A stretch of DNA of 64,000 bases, taken from assembly GCA_020061465.1 (NCBI GenBank), contig JAGUYG010000001.1, positions 43,814-107,813 of the forward strand, in the 5' to 3' direction. Shown in pieces: positions 25,920-34,812 of the stretch; positions within the stretch are counted from its first letter, which is position 1, and the number at the start of each line of letters is the position of its first letter. Below the pieces are notes generated by a model that saw only the letters and a list, made by a program, of their open reading frames with translations, was not told the origin of the DNA and did not search any database. The translations under genes and the position numbers were made by a program. This stretch comes from Ignavibacteriales bacterium (GTDB lineage: Bacteria; Bacteroidota; Ignavibacteria; Ignavibacteriales; Ignavibacteriaceae).

Positions 25920-26075
25920 AGAACCTCCCAATTTTATTTATTTATTGATTTTGTTAATTAAAGGAAGATTCTGTAATGAATCATTAGAGACTTCCTTTGA
26001 AAACTTATGCTAATATGAATAAGGGAGAAGATTCAGCGAAAACTAAAATTGAAGAACAAAACGCCAAAAAACTAC

Positions 26076-26093
26076 AATGTAAACGTTTACATT
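26076..26093. promoter_or_regulatory. LacI-family operator, perfect 18-bp palindrome
   Basis: AATGTAAACGTTTACATT reads identically on both strands and has the central CG and the AAACGTTT core typical of LacI/GalR-family operators. It begins seven bases after the minus-strand -10 hexamer, so it covers the expected transcription start. A LacI regulator is encoded two genes downstream (23493-24491). The rest of the intergenic stretch (25920-26284) holds the promoter and a 150-base leader with no other feature I can name. Confidence 0.9.
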
Positions 26094-26100
26094 TAACTTT

Positions 26101-26129
26101 AAAATAAAATTTTTATGATGCTTTGTCAA
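26101..26129 (-). promoter_or_regulatory. Sigma-70-like promoter of the CBM9/LacI/GH94 unit
   Basis: On the minus strand TTGACA (26129-26124) is followed after exactly 17 bases by TATTTT (26106-26101). The expected start site is near 26094, at the edge of the operator palindrome. The consensus -35 is unusual for Bacteroidota, whose housekeeping promoters often differ, but spacing and operator placement support it. Confidence 0.75.
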
Positions 26130-26284
26130 GAAAAATCGTAAAGTAGAGTAAATTTTTTAGAATAGATGTTCCTGTTCCTCAAATTTCGATGTAAATATTG
26201 ACAAAATTCAAACATTAGATGTTGAAGCAAATGAGAGATAAGATTGAGTGAATCAAGTATGTGAAGTGTGTTAGAATAATACCG

Positions 26285-26357
26285 AGCCATCTACCGGACT
26301 TGAACCGGTGACCTGCTCATTACGAGTGAGCTGCTCTACCAACTGAGCTAAGATGGC
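26285..26357 (-). tRNA. tRNA-Thr, anticodon CGT
   Basis: The 73-base minus-strand sequence folds into a full cloverleaf: acceptor GCCATCT/AGATGGC with discriminator T, D-arm stem GCTC/GAGC, anticodon stem GCTCA/TGAGC with loop CTCGTAA (anticodon CGT, reads ACG), variable AGGTC, and T-arm stem ACCGG/CCGGT with TTCAAGT. The 3' CCA is not encoded. Confidence 0.96.
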
Positions 26358-26441
26358 TTTATTAAAGATGGAAGGGTAATTGAGATAATTTGATTCGCCG
26401 AGCTTATTTTAATTCAAATAAAGTGTCCCGTTAAGAAATGA

Positions 26442-26537
26442 TTATCTTAATTTTTTCTTATGTCTGTTTTTTCTTAATCTTTTTTTCCGTTTGTGGGTTG
26501 CCATTTTATGGCGTTTGCGTTTCTTTCCGCAGGGCAT
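26442..26537 (-). CDS. Tiny basic ribosome-associated protein, bS22/mS38-like (AURKAIP1/COX24 domain)
   Basis: A 31-codon gene, easily missed: it reads MPCGKKRKRHKMATHKRKKR and then LRKNRHKKKLR. The start at 26537 has a strong SD (AAAGGAGA, seven bases upstream). The sequence matches the short AURKAIP1/COX24-domain proteins of Bacteroidota, relatives of mycobacterial bS22 and mitochondrial mS38, which bind the small subunit near the decoding centre. More than half of the residues are Lys, Arg or His. It lies between a zinc-ribbon/TPR protein and tRNA-Thr. Assignment is from the motif; the ribosomal location is known only for relatives. Confidence 0.88.
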   Translation of the reverse strand: MPCGKKRKRHKMATHKRKKRLRKNRHKKKLR

Positions 26538-26569
26538 TTACATCTCCTTTTTTATTTATTAAATCAATT

Positions 26570-27472
26570 TTAATGTGATTGCAATAACGATTGGGCTTTA
26601 TTACCTATCTCGTTATTAGGATTTATTTCGTAGGCTTTTTTAAGCCACTCTTTCGAAGTTTCCAATTTTCCGGCTGCTAAATTAACAATTCCTAGGTTTA
26701 AATGCCCAATCTGATGCTTGGGCTGGTATTCTAAAGCTTTTGTTATTTGAATTATCGCTTCATCATAGTTACCTAAATTATAATAACACACACCCATATC
26801 AATTCTTGCATCGGCATCTTCGGGTACTTTATTTAGATATTGATGATAATTTTGTATAGCTTGTTCGTACAATCCTGTGTCGTTCTTTAAATGAGCTAAA
26901 TCCAATAAGGTTTTCAAATCTTCAGGGTTGCTTTTTATAATAGCTTCTAATTCATTTACCTTATTTAAGTTCGCCAAATTAATATTGCCTCCGGTGCTTT
27001 GATCAACGGGTGGGTTCACATTTTGAATTTTCGGTGAATCAAATACTCCGGCAATTATCATTATTACCAAACCTATTAATATACTGCTGATGGAAATAAG
27101 AGATATCTTAGTCAAATCTAATTTTTTTTCAGCAGCGGTAGTAGGTTGTACCGGAATCCTTTTTTGTCTCATCCGATCTGCTTTGGAAGATTTTACCTTT
27201 GTCCCGGATTTTTTCTCTGTTGATATTTTTTTAGACGAGATTACTGCACCGGAAAGCTTAGCCCCACACGATGTACATGTTAAATCCGAAGCTTGATTTT
27301 CTTCTCCGCAGACCTCACAAATTATCGAGGCTGAAGATACTTTTGCGGCTGCTGTCTCTTCATACTTTTCTTTTATAGTCGAGGATTCATTGATTACTAC
27401 ACTTCCGCAATTGGGACAATATTTAAATTCACTTTTAAGCTCCGCGCCGCATTCAGCACAATACTTCAACAT
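26570..27472 (-). CDS. Zinc-ribbon and TPR membrane protein
   Basis: 300 residues from the ATG at 27472; the open frame extends upstream but would overlap the HU gene, so I reject the longer form. Two zinc ribbons open it: CAECGAELKSEFKYCPNCGS (residues 4-23) and CEVCGEENQASDLTCTSCGA (about 48-67). A Lys/Arg-rich linker leads to one transmembrane helix (about 123-145, ISLISISSILIGLVIMIIAG). About four TPR-type repeats follow (ALEYQPKHQIGHLNLGIVNL). The zinc ribbons are predicted cytosolic and the TPRs periplasmic. It starts one base after the HU stop, suggesting co-transcription. Function unknown; a scaffold role is inferred. Confidence 0.8.
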   Translation of the reverse strand: MLKYCAECGAELKSEFKYCPNCGSVVINESSTIKEKYEETAAAKVSSASIICEVCGEENQASDLTCTSCGAKLSGAVISSKKISTEKKSGTKVKSSKADRMRQKRIPVQPTTAAEKKLDLTKISLISISSILIGLVIMIIAGVFDSPKIQNVNPPVDQSTGGNINLANLNKVNELEAIIKSNPEDLKTLLDLAHLKNDTGLYEQAIQNYHQYLNKVPEDADARIDMGVCYYNLGNYDEAIIQITKALEYQPKHQIGHLNLGIVNLAAGKLETSKEWLKKAYEINPNNEIGNKAQSLLQSH

Positions 27473-27473
27473 A

Positions 27474-27794
27474 TTAAATTCTATTCTCTTTCTCATGTCC
27501 GAAGGATCGTTCCGACATTCCTTTATCAACCATTTCTTTAAAATCTTTAGAAAATTTAAATGTGGGAACGTAATGTGCAGGAACAAAAACTTGCTCGCCT
27601 GTTTTTGGGTTTCTTGCCTGCCGCGCATTTTTCTTTTTTACTTTATAACTGCCGAAGCCGCGAATTTCAATACCGCGCCCTTCCTTTAAGGCTTCAATAA
27701 CAGTTTTAAAGAATCCCTCAATTATTGCTTCGGTCTCGAGTTTTGTAAGCCCGGTACCTGCTGCTACCTTATCCACTATATCGGCTTTTGTCAT
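27474..27794 (-). CDS. HU/IHF-family DNA-binding protein
   Basis: 106 residues, the first about 90 forming a full HU/IHF fold: MTKADIVDKVAAGTGLTKLE, the arm signature region EIRGFGSYKVKKKNARQARN, then PKTGEQVFVPAHYVPTFKFS. The family binds DNA non-specifically or at bent sites as dimers and organises the nucleoid. A short charged C-terminal tail (about 90-106, GMSERSFGHEKENRI) extends beyond the usual length. It is transcribed ahead of the zinc-ribbon/TPR gene, which starts one base after its stop. HU and IHF subtypes cannot be separated here; the genome probably has other copies. Confidence 0.93.
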   Translation of the reverse strand: MTKADIVDKVAAGTGLTKLETEAIIEGFFKTVIEALKEGRGIEIRGFGSYKVKKKNARQARNPKTGEQVFVPAHYVPTFKFSKDFKEMVDKGMSERSFGHEKENRI

Positions 27795-28061
27795 TTTCCA
27801 CCTTATTCAAAATTACTTTGAAGTTATATAAGTCATTATAAATCAACGGTTTAAATTATTAAAGAATTCTTAAAAATCAAAGTTAAATTGAATAGCTTAT
27901 TTAACTACATTTAGAAAATGAATTATGAAAAAATTAGTCTCAATATGATAAATGATTCTCAAAAATCACATGTTTTATTCTTGTAAGTGCTTGGAATTCA
28001 AACGAATTATGCTTGGTATAATAGTTGCTAAAATCGATAATATTCAGAGAATAAGGGAAAT

Positions 28062-28487
28062 ATGGAGTTAATTGATATAATAATTTATGTCTTAAAATTG
28101 GTTGCTCTCAGCAGCTTCATTCTTCTTACTCTTTCCTATTTGATTTTTAAAATTAAGGATAGGTCGAGAGTTAAACCCTATATGGTTTTGAGTACGAATA
28201 ATTCTTCGAACGCACAAGCACGACATTTTAAAATCATTCCTGAAGAAGAAAAACCTGATCCCGATAAAAACAACCCTCAAGTAAAAAAAATAAGATCGAC
28301 ACGCCGCTACAAAATAATCAATGAACAAACCGCTTACCGGGTTGAGAGTGAACCCAAAGTAAAGGAAATTCCGGTAGTGAAACCGGTTCCGGTTCGACAA
28401 AAGGAATTCACCTCACGTAAGGTAGACGTTTACAACTTTTATTCGACAAGTAAATTCGAAAGTATGCATAAATTAAAATTGCAATAA
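28062..28487 (+). CDS. Hypothetical single-pass membrane protein
   Basis: 141 residues not matching a family I know. One transmembrane helix near the N-terminus (about 6-29, IIYVLKLVALSSFILLTLSY) is followed by a basic cytosolic tail rich in Lys, Arg and Pro (VKKIRSTRRYKI, KEIPVVKPVPVRQKEFTSRK), probably disordered. The ATG at 28062 has AAGGGAA seven bases upstream, supporting a real gene. It is divergent from HU (267-base gap with nothing identifiable) and followed by the copper-related genes. Function unknown. Confidence 0.65.
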   Translation: MELIDIIIYVLKLVALSSFILLTLSYLIFKIKDRSRVKPYMVLSTNNSSNAQARHFKIIPEEEKPDPDKNNPQVKKIRSTRRYKIINEQTAYRVESEPKVKEIPVVKPVPVRQKEFTSRKVDVYNFYSTSKFESMHKLKLQ

Positions 28488-28675
28488 GCCATAATCCAAT
28501 CTTAACAAGTTCCAACCTTGATTTCCGATTATCACCCTGTCTTATCGCTTTCTCCCTCCCCTCGTCACAATCACACATTAAAGTTGTAGAACATACGTAA
28601 TATTTCCAGACACTTTACTTTTCATTATATTGCCTTATAAAATAAAAAAACCCCATATTGTCATGTTCAATTAAA

Positions 28676-29251
28676 ATGAAAACAATTCTTATTAAAAACA
28701 TGGTGTGCAACAGATGTATAAAGGTAGTAAGGGAAGAATTTGAAAAATTAGGTTTGAACATAAAAAACATAATTTTAGGTGAAGTTGTTATTGATATTCC
28801 TGATGAACGAATTGATATGACCAAGATAAAATCGGTTCTTGAAGAAAACGGCTTCGAATTACTCGATGACAGGCAAACTAAATTAATCGAGAAAATCAAA
28901 ATTTTAATCATAGAGTTGATTCATCATAATAAGGAAAGGGATCTTTCAGGAATTAATTTTTCGGAGTATCTCTCAAATAATATCAATTTAAGCTATCAAT
29001 ACCTCAGCACTCTCTTTTCTTCAACAGAGGGAATAACAATCGAAAAATTTATTATAAATCAGAAAATTGAAAAAGTAAAAGAGATGCTGATTTATGATGA
29101 GTTAACCCTTAGCGAAATTTCTTATCAATTAGGGTATAGCAGCGTTCAGCATCTATCAAGTCAATTTAAAAAGATCACAGGATTATCACCAACAGAATTT
29201 AAACATCTCAAGAATAAATCGAGGATTCCAATCGATAAACTCAACCGCTAA
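28676..29251 (+). CDS. HMA-AraC fusion regulator, probable copper sensor
   Basis: 191 residues from the ATG at 28676. Residues about 1-65 resemble a heavy-metal-associated domain with a CxxC site (NMVCNRC, Cys11 and Cys14). Residues about 70-90 form a helical linker. Residues about 90-180 are an AraC-type double helix-turn-helix (LSYQYLSTLFSSTEGITIEK, LTLSEISYQLGYSSVQHLSS, FKKITGLSPTEFKHLK). The domain pairing suggests metal binding directly controls DNA binding. It lies directly upstream of a CopZ-like chaperone and CopA on the same strand. Similar short HMA-AraC proteins are common beside copper genes in Bacteroidota; copper sensing here is inference, other soft metals are possible. Confidence 0.82.
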   Translation: MKTILIKNMVCNRCIKVVREEFEKLGLNIKNIILGEVVIDIPDERIDMTKIKSVLEENGFELLDDRQTKLIEKIKILIIELIHHNKERDLSGINFSEYLSNNINLSYQYLSTLFSSTEGITIEKFIINQKIEKVKEMLIYDELTLSEISYQLGYSSVQHLSSQFKKITGLSPTEFKHLKNKSRIPIDKLNR

Positions 29252-29445
29252 TTATTTTTTTTCTGAAAATTCCAATCCCATTATATAACAGACGTTCCTG
29301 AAATTTGTTAAGCCGGTACATCGACTTGAATTAACATCATTAAAATTCTATACAAAATTTTGATATAAGTATAACACCGGGAAATATTCTCCCATTAATT
29401 TTGAATCAATAAAAACAACAAATTATTAGGGAGTAAATAATACAA

Positions 29446-29646
29446 TTGAAAAAACTAAAAATTTCCGGTATGTCATGTATGCACTGTATTAAATCAGTAA
29501 AAGATGAGCTTTCAAAACTTGAACTGAAGGTAAGGAAAGTCGAAATCGGTTCTGCTGAAGTGGAATTTGATCGATCAAAGGTAACAATAGATCAAATAGA
29601 AGATGCAATTAAAAAAGCAGGTTATAAAATTATAAGACAAAATTAA
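29446..29646 (+). CDS. copZ: CopZ-like copper chaperone (HMA domain) with TTG start
   Basis: 66 residues forming one HMA ferredoxin-like fold, with GMSCMHC (Cys11 and Cys14) as the Cu(I) site and KKAGYKI at the end. It starts with TTG at 29446; no in-frame ATG precedes the first strand, and AGGGAG lies 12 bases upstream, so TTG is the likely start. The usual role is to deliver Cu(I) to the CopA ATPase, whose gene begins 26 bases after its stop. The 194-base gap upstream probably contains its promoter and the binding site of the HMA-AraC regulator, though I cannot pick out a repeat there. Confidence 0.88.
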   Translation: MKKLKISGMSCMHCIKSVKDELSKLELKVRKVEIGSAEVEFDRSKVTIDQIEDAIKKAGYKIIRQN

Positions 29647-29672
29647 CTATCTAAAATTTTTCCCGGTGAAGA

Positions 29673-31937
29673 ATGAACGGAATAACAACTAAAAATAATA
29701 ACATAAAAAAAATTGCCCTTCCCGTTGAAGGAATGACTTGTGCAAGCTGTGTGGCGAGAGTTGAAAAATCAATAGCGAAGACAGCAGGAGTAAAAAATGT
29801 TTCGGCTAACCTCGCTGCCGAAAAAGTTTCAATCGAGTTTGACGAAGTTGTTACTAATTTAAGTGAAATAGAAAAAAATGTTAAAGCTGCAGGATACAAA
29901 CTTGGCAATATTGAAAATAAAACCTCGGGGCTTACTGGAGTAGAATCCCAAACCGAAAAAGCCAAAAAGGAATACTTCAAGAAACTAACAAATGATTTGA
30001 CTTTGTCTGTTGTCCTTACGATACCTATTATGATTTTAAATATGGGTATGATGTGGGAAAGCTTCCTGAATCAGCTGCCTTTTTCGGTAGATCAAATAAA
30101 TAAGCTTTTACTCATATTTACTACCCCTGTAGTTTTTATTTCAGGTAAAAGATTTTATTTGTCTTTTTGGAACAATCTAACACACTTGACCGCCGATATG
30201 AACTCGCTCGTTGCAATAGGTACCGGTTCGGCTTATTTATACAGCACATTCACTTCACTTTTCCCGGAAGTAATTCACAAATTCGGAATAAACCACGACG
30301 TTTACTTCGATACCGTAGCCGTAATCATCTCATTAATTCTTCTCGGAAAGTGGCTTGAGCAAAAAGCCAAATCGAAAACAAATTCGGCTATACAAAAACT
30401 TATTACATTAGCTCCTAAAACAGCTACTGTAAAAAGAAACGGAAAAGAGATAGGACTAAGAATTGATGAGTTAAAAATAAAAGATATCGTGGTTGTTAAA
30501 CCGGGAGGAAAAATTCCCGCAGACGGAATTATTGTAAACGGCAGTTCAGTAGTGGATGAATCAATGATTACCGGAGAAAGCATCCCCGTCGAAAAGACTA
30601 AGGGTACAAAAGTAATAGGCGGAACAATTAATAAAACAGGTTCATTTGAATTTGAGATTGCTGCTTTGGGCAAAGAATCCGTACTGGGTAAAATAATTAA
30701 GATGGTGGAAGATGCTCAAGGCTCAAAGGCTCCGATACAGAACTTAGCGGATAAAGTTTCTTCTATTTTTGTCCCGGTAGTAATTTTAATTGCCACGCTC
30801 ACCTTTATAGTGTGGACACTTATAGAGCCTTCAGCAATATTTAATAAAGCAATGATAAATTTTGTTTCAGTTTTGATTATTGCTTGTCCATGCGCACTTG
30901 GTTTAGCCACACCTACTGCGATAATGGTTGGTACGGGTAAAGGGGCACAACAAGGTATTCTAATAAAAAACGGCGAGAGCCTGGAAGTGACTCATAAAAT
31001 ATCAACAATCATATTCGATAAAACAGGAACAATAACCGAGGGTTCGCCTAAAGTTTCAAAAATTTTATCCGATCAATTATCCGAAGTGGAATTGCTGAGG
31101 ATAACTGCTTCTTTAGAGTCTAAGTCCGAACATCCCTTGGGAGAGGCTATAGTAAGTTATGCACTGCAGAAAAATATTTTACTTCTAAAAGTTGAAAATT
31201 TTGACAGCGCGACCGGAAAAGGTGTGAAAGCACAAATAGAGGGAAAAACTATTAAAGCAGGAAGCTTGAAATTTCTCCGGGAAGAAGGAGTTAATATTAA
31301 TAATCTGAAAAGATTGATGAATGATTCAGAACCGCATTCTACTACTACGATCTATGTAGCAATAGATGACAATCTTGAAGGCATAGTTTTGCTCGAAGAT
31401 AAAATGAAGCCGGGCTCGTCCAAAGCAATAAAATCATTAAAAGAAATGGAAATTAAAACCGTGATGCTTACCGGCGATAATTACCTCGCAGCAAAGAAAA
31501 TTGCACTCGAAGCTGGTATTGATTCATTTGAGGCAGAGGTTCTCCCAGGTGATAAAGCGGCTGTAGTATCGAAATATCAAAAAGACAATGAAGTAGTTGC
31601 AATGGTGGGAGATGGAATAAACGACGCCCCTGCTTTAGTTCAAAGTGACGTGGGAATTGCTATAGGAAACGGAACAGACATTGCAATTGAATCTGCTTCA
31701 ATAGTTTTAATGCAAGGGGATTTGAGAAAAGTAGTTTCTGCAATAAAGCTTTCAAAAAAAACGATTGCAATTATTAAGCAAAATTTGTTTTGGGCATTTA
31801 TATACAATACTCTCGGAATTCCGCTTGCTGCACTCGGCTTGCTAAATCCAGTATTTGCTGCATTGGCGATGTCCTTTAGCTCAGTTTCGGTAATAAGCAA
31901 CTCTTTACGATTGAGAAAATTTAATCCGGATAAATAA
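29673..31937 (+). CDS. copA: Cu(I)-exporting P1B-type ATPase CopA
   Basis: 754 residues. One N-terminal HMA domain with GMTCASC (Cys23, Cys26), eight membrane helices, the transmembrane metal site Cys405-Pro-Cys407, the phosphorylated Asp449 in DKTGTITEG, the SEHPLGEA nucleotide-site motif, TGES in the actuator domain, and VGDGINDAPAL (Asp647). The CPC motif with HMA marks P1B-1 copper exporters. It pumps Cu(I) out of the cytosol using ATP. It sits after copZ and the HMA-AraC regulator, a compact copper-resistance unit. The single HMA domain is normal for the family. A cupin gene follows 21 bases after the stop. Confidence 0.96.
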   Translation: MNGITTKNNNIKKIALPVEGMTCASCVARVEKSIAKTAGVKNVSANLAAEKVSIEFDEVVTNLSEIEKNVKAAGYKLGNIENKTSGLTGVESQTEKAKKEYFKKLTNDLTLSVVLTIPIMILNMGMMWESFLNQLPFSVDQINKLLLIFTTPVVFISGKRFYLSFWNNLTHLTADMNSLVAIGTGSAYLYSTFTSLFPEVIHKFGINHDVYFDTVAVIISLILLGKWLEQKAKSKTNSAIQKLITLAPKTATVKRNGKEIGLRIDELKIKDIVVVKPGGKIPADGIIVNGSSVVDESMITGESIPVEKTKGTKVIGGTINKTGSFEFEIAALGKESVLGKIIKMVEDAQGSKAPIQNLADKVSSIFVPVVILIATLTFIVWTLIEPSAIFNKAMINFVSVLIIACPCALGLATPTAIMVGTGKGAQQGILIKNGESLEVTHKISTIIFDKTGTITEGSPKVSKILSDQLSEVELLRITASLESKSEHPLGEAIVSYALQKNILLLKVENFDSATGKGVKAQIEGKTIKAGSLKFLREEGVNINNLKRLMNDSEPHSTTTIYVAIDDNLEGIVLLEDKMKPGSSKAIKSLKEMEIKTVMLTGDNYLAAKKIALEAGIDSFEAEVLPGDKAAVVSKYQKDNEVVAMVGDGINDAPALVQSDVGIAIGNGTDIAIESASIVLMQGDLRKVVSAIKLSKKTIAIIKQNLFWAFIYNTLGIPLAALGLLNPVFAALAMSFSSVSVISNSLRLRKFNPDK

Positions 31938-31958
31938 AAAAATAATTTTAGGAAGAAA

Positions 31959-32324
31959 ATGAAAAATTATCACAAACAAATTGATCCAATCGAAGTGCCG
32001 GCAAACGACGGTAAAGTAATTAAAGAGCACTTCGGCACTGCAAGCATAAATACTGGTGACTATAGTATTGCACACATGATAGCTCCGCCGTTTTGGTCTG
32101 AACCTTTTCAAACTCCGGAATTCGATGAAATTACCTTTATCCTATCAGGAAAAAAACAAATCGAAGTAGATGGAGAAACAATCGTGCTCTTACCGCATCA
32201 ATCGATTTGTATTAAGAAAGGAGCTAAAGTAAAGTATTCGAATCCCTTTGATGAGCCTTGCGAATATTTATCGTTTTGTATCCCTGCTTTCACATTGGAG
32301 AGAGTACTTAGAGAATCGGAATAG
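31959..32324 (+). CDS. Small cupin-domain protein
   Basis: 121 residues with a single cupin barrel: HMIAPPFWSEPFQTPEFDEI, ITFILSGKKQIEVDGETIVL and PHQSICIKKGAKVKYSNPF correspond to the two conserved cupin motifs. The usual HxH metal residues are partly replaced; one acidic and few His residues are visible, so metal binding is uncertain. It starts 21 bases after copA behind TAGGAAG, so it may belong to the copper operon. Single-domain cupins bind small ligands or metals or act as isomerases; no function can be assigned. Confidence 0.75.
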   Translation: MKNYHKQIDPIEVPANDGKVIKEHFGTASINTGDYSIAHMIAPPFWSEPFQTPEFDEITFILSGKKQIEVDGETIVLLPHQSICIKKGAKVKYSNPFDEPCEYLSFCIPAFTLERVLRESE

Positions 32325-32355
32325 TGATATTTAAATAATAATTTTATTTTTAGGC

Positions 32356-33684
32356 ATGAGCTATGAATTAATTTTAATTATCACTTCTGCATCAATTGCC
32401 GCAGCCGCGCTCATTTGGTTCTACCTTGTCAAACTAAATTCTTCACGTGATATAAATACAAGCAGACTAATCCTACTCTTGATTCTCGGCGGATTATTAT
32501 TTCGTCTGCTTTTGACTATTCTAACTCCCACGTTTTACGCACCCGATGAAGTAGGGCATTTCAATTACGTTAAATACATTTACGAAAAAAGAGCGCTTCC
32601 GGTGTACGAACCCGAAACGGCAGTAAGGAATAATGAATTCGAATATTATCAGCCGCCGTTATATTATTTGGCGTTGATGCCTTCTTATGCGGCTGCAAAG
32701 TTTTTAAATTTTGATGAGGATATAACTGTAAGAATTTTACGATTGTCGTCCATAATACTCTGGCTTATCAATCTATTATTCGGGATAAAAATTTTAGATA
32801 GGTTAAAGATAGGGAATGAATTTATTAGAGTATTTTTCATCGGTATGTTATCTCTTCTGCCAACCTACTTATTTATCTCATCGGTAATAAATAACGATAA
32901 TCTTGTCGTTACTTTAGCCGGAGCTTATCTTCTGATTTTTTCGGGTAAAACTTCACTAAAAAATTCGATAGCGATAGGATTAATAATAGGGCTTGCTCTT
33001 ATCACAAAACTAACTGCAGCGGTATTGTTTATTCCTGTAATTTCACTGATGCTGATAAAATTTCTTAAAAAAGAAATATTACTAAATCAAGCTGTATTGT
33101 ATTTATTAGTTGTCTGTATCGTTTCATTTGTTTTATATGCGCCAGTTGGCTTTCGCAACACGGCTTTGTATGGCAGCTTTATGGCACTAAGCATAGGAAA
33201 TGAACCTGCGGCATGGCGTTCCGTTTTCCATAGCTTTATAGAAATTCAGGATAATATTAAAGAAACTTTTTGGTCGGCATCGGGACATTATATGCGTCAA
33301 AGGTTTTTGCCAGGTATTGGTATTCATTTAACTTATCTTGGTATAATCGGTTTAATATGGGGTTATATTAAAAAGAAAGAAAATAGCTTAATAGCTTTTG
33401 AATCTTCTACTTTGATGTTTGTGCAATCAACTACTTTAGGTGTTATTGTAAATTTATTATTAGTGCTATGGTTTGGTATGATTTACGCTCAAGGGCAAGG
33501 AAGATTCCTTTTTACCATGCTATTCCCTATTGCCCTTTTACTTGCTGCCGGATTAAATGTTTTTATCCAAAAAATTAATATCAAAAATATTACTATTCAC
33601 ACAGCAGGATTTTTTCTGCTTTATGCAGCAGGCTTTACCGCTTATAGTCTAACTGCTTTTTCAAGAAGATTTGTAACAGGTTAA
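32356..33684 (+). CDS. Polytopic membrane protein, GT-C glycosyltransferase-like (DUF2142-like)
   Basis: 442 residues with about eleven hydrophobic helices. The first periplasmic loop carries FYAPDEVGHFNYVKYIYEKR and later YYQPPLYYLALMPSYA. The paired acidic residues in PDE and the PPLYY block are typical of GT-C enzymes such as DUF2142 proteins, which use lipid-linked sugars to glycosylate cell-wall or protein acceptors. It starts 31 bases after the cupin gene and converges on the IMPDH-family gene. The sugar donor and acceptor are unknown; assignment is by topology and these motifs only. Confidence 0.65.
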   Translation: MSYELILIITSASIAAAALIWFYLVKLNSSRDINTSRLILLLILGGLLFRLLLTILTPTFYAPDEVGHFNYVKYIYEKRALPVYEPETAVRNNEFEYYQPPLYYLALMPSYAAAKFLNFDEDITVRILRLSSIILWLINLLFGIKILDRLKIGNEFIRVFFIGMLSLLPTYLFISSVINNDNLVVTLAGAYLLIFSGKTSLKNSIAIGLIIGLALITKLTAAVLFIPVISLMLIKFLKKEILLNQAVLYLLVVCIVSFVLYAPVGFRNTALYGSFMALSIGNEPAAWRSVFHSFIEIQDNIKETFWSASGHYMRQRFLPGIGIHLTYLGIIGLIWGYIKKKENSLIAFESSTLMFVQSTTLGVIVNLLLVLWFGMIYAQGQGRFLFTMLFPIALLLAAGLNVFIQKINIKNITIHTAGFFLLYAAGFTAYSLTAFSRRFVTG

Positions 33685-33709
33685 GATAAACGAGCTGCCG
33701 GAATAACAC

Positions 33710-34744
33710 TTAAACTTTCGGTAATCTTTCTATATAAGAACTTGTGCTTAAGACTGCAAATGTTTCGGTTTGTCGAAGCTCCTCTAAGTCAGCGCAGTTC
33801 ATATAGCTCATCGAGCTTCTCAGTCCGTCTGAAATGCTGTCGATAACATTTTTGACCGTCCCTTTATATGCAACCATCGTTTCCTCACCTTCAATAAATT
33901 CGTTTCTCATCTTTACGCCGAATGAAGCGGAGCCGCGATATTTTTTCCAGAGCTGTCCATTGTATTTAATTACTTCGCCTGGAGTTTCTTTAGTACCGGA
34001 AAGCATTCTACCAAGCATCACGGTATCGGCACCGAGAGCAATAGCTTTGGCAATATCACCCGGACTTTTTATCCCGCCGTCGGCAATAATTTTAATTTTT
34101 AATTTTTTCTCACTGCGTTCAAATAAAACATTTAATAGAGAAGAAACCTGTCCTATGCCGATACCTGTTTGAATTGACGTAGTGCAAACACTTCCGCTAC
34201 CGATTCCGACCCGGACCGCATCCGCACCGGCATCTTCAAGCTGCTCCAAAGATGAACCATGAGCTATATTGCCGACAATTAATTTTACATTGTATTTTCT
34301 TTTTATCTTTTCGGTGTGTTCAAGAACCGCACGGTTATTTGCGTTAGCCGTATCAATGCATATTATATAATCTCTTTCGGCAAGCTTATCAATTATATCC
34401 GAAGCTCCGTTTAGCGGTATTGACACTGCTTTGATTCCGCTGTTATAATTTTTTTCTTTTTCGAAGAATCGTTCCGATAGTATTTCACTCAATGAAGAAT
34501 CAAATCGGTTTAGAATACCCAAGCAGCCCAAATTCGATAATGCTTTAGCCATATCTAAGCCGGTTACAGTATCCATGGGACTTGAAAGCACCGGCAGCAC
34601 CAGGTCTACTCCTAAAAAGGATGAGGAGATATTGGCTTCACTCCTTGATTTGATTCTCGAGACTTCGATCGGGATGAGGCTTATGTCGTCATAAGTTAAT
34701 GATTGATGATATTCATTCAGCTCTTTTTTAGTATATACTTTCAT
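33710..34744 (-). CDS. IMP dehydrogenase/GMP reductase family protein, probably GMP reductase type
   Basis: 344 residues, a single TIM barrel without the CBS pair found in most IMP dehydrogenases. Conserved blocks: [49 protein letters not shown] with catalytic Cys187, [20 protein letters not shown], and [18 protein letters not shown]. The length matches GuaC, which reduces GMP to IMP with NADPH. CBS-less IMP dehydrogenases also exist and the two are not separable by eye. It sits alone, converging with the GT-C-like gene and 68 bases downstream of pepF, and is involved in purine interconversion. Confidence 0.85.
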   Translation of the reverse strand: MKVYTKKELNEYHQSLTYDDISLIPIEVSRIKSRSEANISSSFLGVDLVLPVLSSPMDTVTGLDMAKALSNLGCLGILNRFDSSLSEILSERFFEKEKNYNSGIKAVSIPLNGASDIIDKLAERDYIICIDTANANNRAVLEHTEKIKRKYNVKLIVGNIAHGSSLEQLEDAGADAVRVGIGSGSVCTTSIQTGIGIGQVSSLLNVLFERSEKKLKIKIIADGGIKSPGDIAKAIALGADTVMLGRMLSGTKETPGEVIKYNGQLWKKYRGSASFGVKMRNEFIEGEETMVAYKGTVKNVIDSISDGLRSSMSYMNCADLEELRQTETFAVLSTSSYIERLPKV

Positions 34745-34812
34745 TTTTTTAGCTTTTAATTTTGATTTAGTATTTAATTAATTGCTTTACTGCTTATTCA
34801 CTTCTAAACTTT

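Noticed and set aside
27473..27628. Longer start of the zinc-ribbon/TPR protein
   Set aside because: It would overlap the HU gene by about 150 bases in another frame; the ATG at 27472 begins directly at the zinc ribbon.
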